DNA of 7,753 bases from Ignavibacteriota bacterium (GCA_003151215.1 PLXB01000097.1:11015-18767); one strand, 5' to 3'. Numbered from the stretch's first letter, positions 1-5,272 are shown. Made by a program: numbers and translations. The notes: generated by a model from the sequence alone, not told the origin.

Positions 1-592
1 TTGCCGCGTCTTGATAAAGTTGTTTCTTGTCAAGATTGAAAAGAGGGCAATGTAAATCTGTGATCAGTACCAAAACCTTCTTATTCGGTCTGCCGCTTAC
101 GAATGGCACTCCGCCTGCATTCGGGGCATAGAACATCGTTTGAAGATCGACTCCGGCAGCAGATGAAAGTTTCGCGATCGCAGTGGTTAGCTTTCTGCTT
201 TGTTGGGTAAGGTCTTGCACAATGAATGCTCCGTGATCCATCATCGTAATTCCTGCTTCGCTCGGAGGAATCGAGACTAAGTCAATGAGTTTCTGTGCGC
301 CATATTTTGCAAGATCTATTCCCGAATAGGTATCGACCATAATCCCGAGTGTGATCGGAGGCGGAGTGGTTTTTGGCGGGCATGTGATGCCTGTTATCGT
401 CCGCACAATTCCATCTTCGGTAACTGTGATATCAGAAATCGAAGGACTTACTTGCTGTCCGTTCGAATCGAAAGCATAAAAGCTTGCCTCCATCGTCGGG
501 AAATTTGTTGTGTCGATATTAAATACAGAAAGGCTCTGCGCTGAAGCGGAGGAGGAAATGGTGAGGAGGCAGATGACGATGAATTTATGCAT
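1..592 (-). CDS. Secreted von Willebrand A-like protein, 5' part (runs off left edge)
   Basis: An open minus-strand frame runs from an ATG at 592 through the left edge, giving 197 codons without a stop. The product starts with a classical signal peptide: MHKF, then a hydrophobic stretch (about residues 4-12), a Ser/Ala-rich region, and a likely cleavage after Ala18 (ASA|Q). The mature part begins LSVFNIDTTNFP, then SPSISDITVTEDG, a Pro-rich CPPKTTPPP linker, and ITLGIMVDTYSG. In FCB-group secreted proteins this order usually leads into a von Willebrand factor A domain, and later strands such as KKVLVLITDLH fit such a Rossmann-like fold. The metal-site motif DxSxS would lie at DTYSG and is degenerate. 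The C-terminus is not visible, so T9SS export or surface attachment is only a guess. The upstream gap to 833 gives it its own promoter. The frame is certain, the family likely, the function unknown. Confidence 0.8.
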   Translation of the reverse strand, partial: MHKFIVICLLTISSSASAQSLSVFNIDTTNFPTMEASFYAFDSNGQQVSPSISDITVTEDGIVRTITGITCPPKTTPPPITLGIMVDTYSGIDLAKYGAQKLIDLVSIPPSEAGITMMDHGAFIVQDLTQQSRKLTTAIAKLSSAAGVDLQTMFYAPNAGGVPFVSGRPNKKVLVLITDLHCPLFNLDKKQLYQDAA

Positions 593-616
593 GATGAACT
601 TGACTTTAGAGTTAAC

Positions 617-646
617 CAACCTTATTTGAGATGAGTTTGGCAAAAA
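617..646 (-). promoter_or_regulatory. Possible Bacteroidota-type promoter of the VWA-like gene
   Basis: On the minus strand, TTTTTG (646-641) is followed after 16 nt by TAAGGTTG (624-617). This resembles the Bacteroidota sigma consensus of a TTTG/TTG -33 box and a TAnnTTTG -7 box, with one mismatch in the -7 box and a spacing slightly shorter than usual. Transcription would begin near 610, about 18 nt before the ATG at 592. This is motif matching only. Confidence 0.3.
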
Positions 647-732
647 TGGCTACCTGTGGTTGCTTTCTTTTTAAAAGCGGTAATGGAATGAGTTAAAATT
701 TCCAACGAATTTCCCAAAACCCTTAACTAAGA

Positions 733-800
733 TTTCCGGTATTAAAACGGAAACCTCAACCATATTAGCATTAGACGAACCGTTTTCATGCGCTTCCGGT
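733..800. repeat. Cluster of short inverted and direct repeats upstream of the 74-aa gene
   Basis: TTTCCG (733-738) can pair with CGGAAA (748-753) over a 9-nt loop. AAAACGG (744-750) can pair with CCGTTTT (780-786) over 29 nt. TTCCGGT occurs at 734-740 and again at 794-800. The two stems overlap and would be mutually exclusive. The cluster lies 34-100 nt before the 74-aa gene and could be an operator, a leader structure or the decayed end of a mobile element. No T-tract follows, so it is not an intrinsic terminator. Confidence 0.35.
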
Positions 801-833
801 TAGTAACGTCCTAATTACATTTTATTATTTATT

Positions 834-1058
834 ATGATTCCTACTAAAGAAGAACAAGCGAAGATGGACAAAGCGATGGAGGACTGGACGACTTCAAAAG
901 CCAACTTAGGTGTTTCAGATAAATGTTCTGTGTGTACAAACGGACATTATGGGAATCCAAAAGACGCAGTATTTCTTGACGAAGCAATTGCAAACAAGAT
1001 GTCTGTAAAAATTCAAATCTGCGATACTTGTACGCACATAAGATTATTTTTGTCGTAA
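834..1058 (+). CDS. Small Cys4 zinc-ribbon-like protein, hypothetical
   Basis: A 74-residue protein with an acidic/basic helical N-terminus (MIPTKEEQAKMDKAMEDW) followed by two cysteine pairs: CSVC at residues 31-34 and CDTC near residues 63-66, about 28 residues apart. Two CxxC knuckles at that distance suggest a zinc ribbon or similar structural metal site; metal binding is inferred. I do not recognise a named family. The ATG follows an AT-rich leader without a Shine-Dalgarno sequence, as is usual in Bacteroidota. The stop lies 9 nt from the stop of the convergent 56-aa ORF, so the two 3' ends nearly touch. It sits in AT-rich DNA beside an IS1595 transposase and may be element cargo. Codon periodicity and the clean Cys pattern make it a likely real gene. 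Confidence 0.65.
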   Translation: MIPTKEEQAKMDKAMEDWTTSKANLGVSDKCSVCTNGHYGNPKDAVFLDEAIANKMSVKIQICDTCTHIRLFLS

Positions 1059-1067
1059 TTTTTCCTG

Positions 1068-1238
1068 TCAGCTATTACTCTTTTCTGAAAGGTATTTTTC
1101 AATTAAAATATTTATGTTAGTAGTAATCCATTTTTCACCGTCATAAATTATCGTATCACCTTTTTTTGGAGTAGGAGTTTTTTCCAATTTTACCAAGTCA
1201 AACGGAAGAGGTTTCCATATTTCTGTTTCTGTTATCAT
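1068..1238 (-). CDS. Hypothetical 56-residue protein downstream of the IS1595 transposase
   Basis: An ATG at 1238 opens a 56-codon frame ending with TGA at 1070-1068. The product begins MITETEIWKPLPFDLVKLEK, continues with KKGDTIIYDGEKWITT, and ends in an amphipathic stretch ILIEKYLSEKSNS. It starts 23 nt after the transposase stop on the same strand, so it is probably co-transcribed with it. The compact predicted beta-hairpin (KKGDTIIYDGEKW) followed by a helix, together with the tight spacing, argues for a real gene. I recognise no family. It has no cysteines, no signal peptide and no membrane segment, so it should be cytoplasmic. It converges on the 74-aa gene with only 9 nt between their stop codons. 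It could be a passenger protein of the element. Confidence 0.55.
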   Translation of the reverse strand: MITETEIWKPLPFDLVKLEKTPTPKKGDTIIYDGEKWITTNINILIEKYLSEKSNS

Positions 1239-1261
1239 AAAAATTCTTTTTTATAACTATT

Positions 1262-2287
1262 TCAGAACGGAAAAATATCATCAGAAACTTTTGGATAACT
1301 TTTTTGCGGTTCTATGAGATGAATGTTTCTGTCTCTGGCGATCAGGTCTTTGTACTTCAACTTCTTTCCAAAAATATGTCCAACTGCACGATTGAATCTT
1401 TCAGCATCCGTTTCTTTCTTTGTGTTAAATCTGAATGCTTGCTCAACAACGTAACTATTTAAGTGCTTTGGAGAAATTTGAATGTATGTTCCTTTCACTG
1501 ATCTCTTGAGCAACATCCAAAAATTTTCTATACCGTTAGTCCATACGTTTCCATCAACATAAACCTTTGCTTCGTGGTCTATCATCTTGTGGTTTCCAAA
1601 TAATTCATGGAGTCTCCAATATGACTTGTAGGAATCAGTATATACGTTTGCATTCGGCTCAACATGCTTGATAATCTCTGGATAAAGAGTTTCAATCATC
1701 GTATTGGGAATTACTTTTGCGCGAACCTCACCACCACGTTCTATGATTCCAAATACAGTCGTTTTATTTCCTGACTTACCGCCTGTATTTTTAATTTTTT
1801 CTTGTCTCTTATCTTTGTGCATGTTCTTTGATAATCCGCCAACAAACGTTTCGTCAATTTCAACTGTACCGGATAATTTTTCCAATGAACCATTGCTTAC
1901 CGCTTCTCTGATTCTATGCAACATGAACCAAGCGGTATTTTGTCTTACGCCAATTGCTCTTCCGAGTTCATAAGAAGAAATTCCATTCTTGTTATTGATG
2001 ATTAACCAGATTGCAGGAACCCACTTTGTGATCGGAAGTTTGGAACATTCCATCACTGTACCAACTTTGATAGAGAATTGCTTTTTGCAACCTTTTTCTT
2101 TGCAGAGAAAAGTAGGACGTGTACGCATTCCAACAATGTTGGTGCTTCCACAACGCGGACAGCATCTTTCTCCACCAGTGGATTTCCATTTCATCTGCGA
2201 TAAAAATTCTACGCAACGAAGCTCGTTCGTATAATAAAGTATGGCATCCTGTAAAGTCTGCGGTTCTTTTGTGAGTATCTTTTTCAT
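1262..2287 (-). CDS. IS1595-family transposase, intact
   Basis: A 341-residue protein with the typical IS1595 layout. The N-terminal zinc ribbon has CPRC at residues 43-46 and Cys62/Cys67 (CKEKGC). A helix-turn-helix-like linker follows (about 84-130, including GISSYELGRAIGVRQNTAW). The catalytic ISXO2-like/DDE domain has Asp145 in EIDETFVGG, Asp218 in VYTDSYKSYW, and the family-specific TNGIENFW with Asn251 and Glu254 in place of the ordinary DDE glutamate region, followed by LLKRSVKGTY. No frameshift or internal stop is seen and the length is normal, so it may be active. The ATG at 2287 is taken because the zinc ribbon follows at the expected distance. It is transcribed divergently from the XRE-like gene (98 nt apart) and is followed by a 56-aa ORF on the same strand. 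Function: cut/strand-transfer of its element; terminal repeats were not found. Confidence 0.93.
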   Translation of the reverse strand: MKKILTKEPQTLQDAILYYTNELRCVEFLSQMKWKSTGGERCCPRCGSTNIVGMRTRPTFLCKEKGCKKQFSIKVGTVMECSKLPITKWVPAIWLIINNKNGISSYELGRAIGVRQNTAWFMLHRIREAVSNGSLEKLSGTVEIDETFVGGLSKNMHKDKRQEKIKNTGGKSGNKTTVFGIIERGGEVRAKVIPNTMIETLYPEIIKHVEPNANVYTDSYKSYWRLHELFGNHKMIDHEAKVYVDGNVWTNGIENFWMLLKRSVKGTYIQISPKHLNSYVVEQAFRFNTKKETDAERFNRAVGHIFGKKLKYKDLIARDRNIHLIEPQKSYPKVSDDIFPF

Positions 2288-2385
2288 ATAACAGTTTGTT
2301 TAAGTAGCTATATATGATAACGTTTATTCTTGGGAAAAGTTTCGTTCTATGGCAACTTTATCAGTAGTATTTTTGTTGTCTTAAC
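2288..2385. promoter_or_regulatory. Divergent control region between transposase and XRE-like gene
   Basis: This 98-nt gap must hold both promoters. It contains related half-sites: ATAACAGTTT (2288-2297), GATAACGTT (2316-2324), and AACTTTATC (2354-2362), whose reverse complement GATAAAGTT matches the second site at 8 of 9 positions. The first two are direct repeats 29 nt apart, and the third is inverted after another 29-nt gap. TATTTTTG (2368-2375) matches a TAnnTTTG -7 box for the rightward gene, which would leave a very short leader before the ATG at 2386; no convincing -33 box was found. The XRE-like protein could bind here and control both itself and the transposase. All of this is inferred from motifs. 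Confidence 0.35.
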
Positions 2386-2592
2386 ATGCAGAAATCATTA
2401 CAGTTACAGATAGCAGAACAGATACGAGAAATCCTTGTCAAAAAAGGTTGGAAACAACAACATTTGGCAGATAAATCTGGACTTACGAAGGCTTATGTTA
2501 GCAAGATACTTGCAGGATCATTAAACCTGACTTTGGACACGATAGCGACGCTGGAAAAGGCATTGGGAGAGAGAATAATCAAGATCAAGTGA
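2386..2592 (+). CDS. XRE/Cro-CI-type HTH transcriptional regulator, 68 aa
   Basis: A short single-domain helix-turn-helix protein. After an N-terminal helix (LQLQIAEQIREILVKKG), the HTH_3 core reads WKQQHLADKSGLTKAYVSKI (about residues 23-42): HTH helix 2 (QQHLADKSG), turn, and recognition helix (TKAYVSKILAG). The pattern LTLDTIATLEKALGERI then forms the usual closing helices. There is no effector or protease domain, so it acts as a simple DNA-binding repressor or antitoxin-like factor in the cytoplasm. It is transcribed away from the IS1595 transposase and 57 nt ahead of a membrane-protein gene. No toxin-like partner is recognised, so a toxin-antitoxin role is not supported. Likely roles are autoregulation or control of the transposase or cargo genes, which is inference from position. 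Confidence 0.88.
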   Translation: MQKSLQLQIAEQIREILVKKGWKQQHLADKSGLTKAYVSKILAGSLNLTLDTIATLEKALGERIIKIK

Positions 2593-2607
2593 TAAAAATG
2601 TCGTAAG

Positions 2608-2636
2608 TTTGTAAGACTTAATTCATCATATTTTCA
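2608..2636 (+). promoter_or_regulatory. Possible promoter of the membrane-protein gene
   Basis: TTTG (2608-2611) is followed after 17 nt by TATTTTCA (2629-2636), close to the Bacteroidota TTTG / TAnnTTTG pair with two mismatches in the -7 box. It is placed about 14 nt before the ATG at 2650. The membrane gene could equally be transcribed by read-through from the XRE-like gene. Confidence 0.28.
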
Positions 2637-2649
2637 TCAATCTAAAATT

Positions 2650-3138
2650 ATGAAACAACTTACACCAGAACAACTTGAAAAGAGAAAAAAACTGAACAAA
2701 AAACTTTTGATGTTTCTTGTTCTTCCATCATTCTTACTACTTGCTATTGTGATGATGATTCCAAAGGACAAGGCATCAAAAGAGAGAGATGCCGTCGCTT
2801 CTATGGCAGAAAATAATTATAACAATGGCTCCGTAGTATTGAGCTTAAACGGATGTGATTTTAACAAGGCAACAGAGATCACAAAGTCGCTGATTGCGTC
2901 GTTCAAACAAACTCCAAAAATTGAACATGACTCCGTGTTCACATATCGCGCTTCGTCAATGGGACATAACAACAAAATGCAAGAATATACACAAAAAATA
3001 ACGATAGGCAAAACTGGCGACGGAGTAAAATTCACTTGCTCAAATGATTGGGATGATGATTATTCTAAGACTGTGAACGAGTCCACGTTGGACTTAGTAA
3101 AACTCCATCTCAGTAACCCAACATTGAAGTATAATTGA
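2650..3138 (+). CDS. Hypothetical membrane-anchored protein, 162 aa
   Basis: The N-terminus is strongly charged (LEKRKKLNKK, residues 9-18), followed by one hydrophobic segment at about residues 19-37 (LLMFLVLPSFLLLAIVMMI) and then Lys-rich residues. This predicts a single N-terminal anchor; by the positive-inside rule the short basic tail is cytoplasmic and residues 39-162 lie outside the cytoplasmic membrane. The outer part is polar and includes two cysteines (Cys69 and Cys130) that could form a disulphide, and alternating patterns that suggest beta structure (SVVLSLNGCDF, YTQKITIGKTGDGVKFTCS). I recognise no family. The stop codon is followed after one nucleotide by the ATG of the next ORF, so the two are very likely co-translated. 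It belongs to the AT-rich island and may be cargo of the IS1595 element. Confidence 0.65.
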   Translation: MKQLTPEQLEKRKKLNKKLLMFLVLPSFLLLAIVMMIPKDKASKERDAVASMAENNYNNGSVVLSLNGCDFNKATEITKSLIASFKQTPKIEHDSVFTYRASSMGHNNKMQEYTQKITIGKTGDGVKFTCSNDWDDDYSKTVNESTLDLVKLHLSNPTLKYN

Positions 3139-3139
3139 A

Positions 3140-3424
3140 ATGAATCTGTTAGCACAATCCAGTGTCAAAGAATATATGCGTACCTACGTTGAGCGAGATT
3201 TTTTCAAAAATCTTGACAATGAAGATTGGGTAAGACATGAGATGGGGTGCAAACATATTGGAAAAATGGATAAAGGTATTTTATGGGATGGAAAATGGGC
3301 AAAGTACAAAATTGAAGATAAAACAGAGATTGAAAATTTAGTTTGTTTAGAAGGTGGAAAAGATCATTGGACAACGAAAAATTTAATAAAATTTCCTAAG
3401 ACTGGACTTCACCCGATATTATAG
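3140..3424 (+). CDS. Hypothetical protein with 3' end replaced by IS3 sequence
   Basis: A 94-codon ORF starting 1 nt after the preceding stop, so translationally coupled to the membrane protein. The body is rich in Trp, Lys and Glu (FFKNLDNEDWVRHEMGCKHI, ILWDGKWAKYKIEDKTEIEN), lacks a signal or membrane segment, and is not recognised. The last six residues (GLHPIL) and the TAG stop at 3422-3424 lie inside the left inverted repeat of the IS3 element, so only about 88 residues are native. Joining the flanks with a single ACT (3401-3403 with 4645 onward) reads AAG ACT CTC TAT TAA, giving a 90-residue protein ending KTLY. If that reconstruction is correct, IS3 changed only the extreme C-terminus and the protein may still work. 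The conserved look of GGKDHWTTKNL is only suggestive. Confidence 0.55.
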   Translation: MNLLAQSSVKEYMRTYVERDFFKNLDNEDWVRHEMGCKHIGKMDKGILWDGKWAKYKIEDKTEIENLVCLEGGKDHWTTKNLIKFPKTGLHPIL

Positions 3425-3435
3425 ACAGTTAATTT
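3403..3435 (+). repeat. IS3 left inverted repeat (orfB end)
   Basis: Begins TGGACTTCACCC and contains the perfectly matched inner block TAGACAGTTAATTT (3422-3435). It encodes the last residues and stop codon of orfB on the minus strand (TAA at 3421-3419) and, on the plus strand, the present stop of the 94-codon ORF (TAG at 3422-3424). Confidence 0.85.
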
Positions 3436-4309
3436 TTCGTTCAGAGTCGGTTGAAGAAAAAGAGGCTTCGAAGTCTTCCGGTGACTGATAGTTCAGCGCG
3501 GAGTGCATTCTCTGCCGGTTATAATAAATTTCAATGAATTCGAAAATACTGGTTGCAGCCTCCTGCCTGGTGTGATAATACTTTTGCGGATAAATGAGTT
3601 CAGCCTTCAACGTTTTGAAGAACGACTCCATCGGCGCATTATCCCAGCAGTTTCCTTTTCTGCTCATACTCTGACGAAAGCCATGCTTAGCAATGATGCT
3701 ACGATAGGCATCGGAAGAATATTGCACACCGCGATCAGAGTGCAAGATTATTTCCGGTTGCAGATCACGTCGTGCGATAGCTTGTTCGAGTGCTGCGCTC
3801 ACCAGTTCGGTCGTCATATCGCTGCGCATTGCCAGTCCGACGATCTTGCGGGTGCACAGATCGAGAACGGTTGCAACAAAGAGCCAGCCTTCGTTGGTGG
3901 CAACGTAGGTGATGTCACTGGTGAAGACACGATCCGGCACCGCAACCTGGAACTGACGATCGAGCAAGTTCGGGCTTGCCTTCCGGTGATCGGAGACTGT
4001 CGTGCGGCAATACTTCCGCTTGGCGCGGGCTTTGAGCCCTTCCTGACGCATCAGCCGAGCAACCCGATTATGCGAGCACTGATAACCTTCGCGTTGCAAG
4101 GCAACTGTCAGACGCGGACTCCCGTAGCGACCCTTGTGCTCGGCATAGAGTTCGCTACTCCGTTTGCGAAGCTGACGGTTCTCACACTCGCGTTTCGGTA
4201 TGATCCGTTTACGCCACTGATAGTACCCTGCACGGCTTACTTCCAGGACAGCGCACTGCAATGACACTGAGTACCGCACATGCTTAGCAAAAATAAACTG
4301 ATATTTCAT
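3419..4309 (-). CDS. IS3-family transposase OrfB (integrase catalytic domain)
   Basis: A 296-residue product with the OrfB layout: an N-terminal HTH_21-like region (residues about 20-95, with RYGSPRLTVALQREGY and NRVARLMRQEGLKARAKRKY), then the rve integrase core. The catalytic triad is visible: Asp132 in FTSDITYV, Asp192 in LHSDRGVQYSS, and Glu228 in NAPMESFFKTLKAE, 35 residues after the second Asp as in DDE(35)-type IS3 transposases. The C-terminal YNRQRMHSALNYQSPEDF is the usual IS3 tail. The ATG at 4309 overlaps the OrfA stop (ATGA), but the protein is probably made mainly as an OrfAB fusion of about 387 residues by -1 frameshifting. No inactivating change is visible. It carries out strand transfer at the 33-bp ends. 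Confidence 0.95.
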   Translation of the reverse strand: MKYQFIFAKHVRYSVSLQCAVLEVSRAGYYQWRKRIIPKRECENRQLRKRSSELYAEHKGRYGSPRLTVALQREGYQCSHNRVARLMRQEGLKARAKRKYCRTTVSDHRKASPNLLDRQFQVAVPDRVFTSDITYVATNEGWLFVATVLDLCTRKIVGLAMRSDMTTELVSAALEQAIARRDLQPEIILHSDRGVQYSSDAYRSIIAKHGFRQSMSRKGNCWDNAPMESFFKTLKAELIYPQKYYHTRQEAATSIFEFIEIYYNRQRMHSALNYQSPEDFEASFSSTDSERKINCL

Positions 4310-4581
4310 CGGCTTGGTCGTGAGAAGATACCCACGGCTTTTTTTAAAATATCCAACTCCGCTTCCGTACGCTCCAGCCGCTTACGCAACTGCGTTACTT
4401 CATCCTGATTATCCGAGGAATTACCGTGAGTTGATGGCTTCGTCCCGTATTCTTTACGCCAGGCATAAACAAGATGCGCAGAAATGCCCAAGTCTCGAGC
4501 TACACGGGAAGCTGGTGTACCAGCTTCCACTAATGATACTGCGTTCCGCTTAAATGATTCGTCGTATTTTTCCTTTGACAT
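4306..4581 (-). CDS. IS3-family transposase OrfA (HTH, leucine zipper)
   Basis: Ninety-one residues from the ATG at 4581; a TTG seven codons upstream (4602) is possible, but the conserved opening MSKEKYDESFKRNAVSLV favours the ATG. The HTH_Tnp_1 domain spans about residues 5-45, with recognition region ASRVARDLGISAHLVYAWRK. A heptad pattern (VTQLRKRLERTEAELDILKK, about 62-81) forms the leucine zipper used by IS3 proteins to dimerise. OrfA binds the element ends and can also act as a repressor of transposition. The stop overlaps the OrfB start. The frameshift run falls at codons 79-81, just after the zipper, where it is expected. Confidence 0.93.
   Translation of the reverse strand: MSKEKYDESFKRNAVSLVEAGTPASRVARDLGISAHLVYAWRKEYGTKPSTHGNSSDNQDEVTQLRKRLERTEAELDILKKAVGIFSRPSR
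4339..4345 (-). promoter_or_regulatory. Programmed -1 ribosomal frameshift site (A7) in IS3
   Basis: Seven consecutive A on the minus strand are read TTA AAA AAA GCC in the OrfA frame, an A_AAA_AAA heptamer. A -1 slip continues AGC CGT GGG and stays open for ten codons into the ATG of OrfB in the same frame, giving an OrfAB fusion of about 387 residues. This is the standard IS3-family control of transposase level. A downstream stimulatory structure was not clearly identified. Confidence 0.85.
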
Positions 4582-4608
4582 ATGTAATCTGATTGTGCTC
4601 AAACAACC

Positions 4609-4641
4609 AAATTAACTGTCTATAAATTTAGGGTAGGTCCA
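4609..4641 (-). repeat. IS3 right inverted repeat (orfA end)
   Basis: Read on the minus strand it starts TGGACCTACCC and includes the block TAGACAGTTAATTT (4622-4609), the ungapped partner of the left end. It lies 28 nt upstream of the OrfA ATG and may also carry the element's promoter. Confidence 0.85.
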
Positions 4642-4678
4642 ACTCTCTATTAATTGCAAACCGTCTAATGTCTGTAGA

Positions 4679-5203
4679 GTGGTCGTCGAAGATCATTTGA
4701 AAGCAATGGGATTGGAATATGATATGGGAATTTCGACATCGGTGGCATTACGGCAATTAACTACCCAGCAGCTTGAGGAACTCAATGTAAAGCTTTCACG
4801 ATATGGAATTGAATTAACCGAAGAGGTATCGAATGATCTTGTCGAACAGATCAAACGTACAGTGATCGAAATAGTATCGCAAGAAGAAGGCCGCCCTAAT
4901 ATAAATATCTCGGACTATCTCAGTAAAAAACTAAATTACAGCTATGGTTATTTGACAGCCGTTTTTTCCGAAGCAACCTATACTTCCATAGCTCATTTTA
5001 TGATTATACAAAAGATCGAGCGGATCAAAGATATGCTTCTCAATCAGAATCTTACTCTCACTGAAATATCTTACCAACTTGGATATAGCAGCGTTGCCTA
5101 TCTCTCCAACCAGTTTAAAATGGTGACAGGCCTAACACCGACCAGATTTAAGGAGATCATGACAAAAAGGAATCGCATAAAAATTAATCATTCTGAAGGT
5201 TGA
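4679..5203 (+). CDS. AraC-family transcriptional regulator, 5' end disrupted
   Basis: From a GTG at 4679 the frame gives 174 residues. An AraC-type DNA-binding domain fills residues about 75-160: first HTH NINISDYLSKKLNYSYGYLT, linker helix MIIQKIERIKDML, second HTH LTLTEISYQLGYSSVAYLSN, and the signature FKMVTGLTPTRFK. The N-terminal 70 residues resemble the short helical/HMA-like domain of a Bacteroidota group of small AraC proteins, which from memory opens as LYIKYMVSxRCKMVVKxEL. The matching residues here (LSINCKPSNVC, then RVVVEDHLK) are encoded upstream of the GTG, from 4643, with no ATG before the in-frame TAG at 4634. The native start codon thus seems to have been lost at the IS3 edge (4641), and GTG 4679 or ATT 4649 would be substitutes. 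It is transcribed towards a response regulator 124 nt downstream, a common pairing. Confidence 0.8.
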   Translation: MVVEDHLKAMGLEYDMGISTSVALRQLTTQQLEELNVKLSRYGIELTEEVSNDLVEQIKRTVIEIVSQEEGRPNINISDYLSKKLNYSYGYLTAVFSEATYTSIAHFMIIQKIERIKDMLLNQNLTLTEISYQLGYSSVAYLSNQFKMVTGLTPTRFKEIMTKRNRIKINHSEG

Positions 5204-5222
5204 TTCAATGAGGAAATATTAA

Positions 5223-5234
5223 GACGTATACGTC
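5223..5234. promoter_or_regulatory. Perfect 12-bp palindrome, possible operator
   Basis: GACGTATACGTC is a perfect dyad located 19 nt after the AraC-like stop and 93 nt before the response-regulator ATG. A 12-bp dyad with no loop suits a dimeric DNA-binding protein rather than an RNA hairpin. AraC proteins more often bind asymmetric or direct-repeat sites, so the binding protein is unknown. Confidence 0.35.
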
Positions 5235-5272
5235 GTGAGATAGTGTCTGAATCTTTCTATGACTTCACTATG

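Larger units (their letters stand above)
834..3402. other. AT-rich island around an IS1595 transposase (putative cargo region)
   Basis: This stretch carries six compact ORFs: a Cys4 protein, a 56-aa ORF, an IS1595 transposase, an XRE-type HTH, a membrane protein and a 94-codon ORF. It appears visibly more AT-rich than the IS3 element on its right. None of the small ORFs resembles the envelope or signalling genes outside. IS1595-family elements are known to occur with passenger genes, so all or part of this block could be one mobile unit. I searched by eye for terminal inverted repeats and target duplications and found none; the right end may be hidden or destroyed by the IS3 insertion. The limits given are simply those of the gene block. 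Confidence 0.35.
3403..4641 (-). mobile_element. IS3-family insertion sequence, about 1.24 kb, complete
   Basis: The element is bounded by imperfect inverted repeats starting TGGAC: 3403-3435 on the left and the reverse complement of 4641-4609 on the right, matching at 26 of 33 positions without a gap, including a perfect 14-bp TAGACAGTTAATTT. The size, the two overlapping minus-strand ORFs, and the A7 frameshift run are all typical of the IS3 family. A 3-bp duplication of ACT (3401-3403 and 4642-4644) is possible, but requires the left copy to overlap the first T of the repeat, so it is uncertain. The element looks richer in GC than the island to its left. It appears intact and potentially active. 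Confidence 0.9.

Noticed and set aside
1704..2234. Two plus-strand frames of 81 and 89 codons opposite the IS1595 transposase
   Set aside because: They are antisense to a well-supported transposase and have no recognisable features.
2386..3402. XRE protein plus next genes as a toxin-antitoxin system
   Set aside because: Neither following product resembles a known toxin; a lone small HTH protein is not enough evidence.
3503..4264. Plus-strand open frame of about 253 codons opposite IS3 orfB
   Set aside because: It is fully antisense to a transposase with an intact catalytic triad, and its product shows no domain; it is a shadow of orfB.
3422..4622. IS3 limits set at the perfect TAGACAG repeats
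   Set aside because: The match continues outward without a gap to TGGAC on both sides, which gives more usual IS3 ends, and the inner limits give no target duplication.
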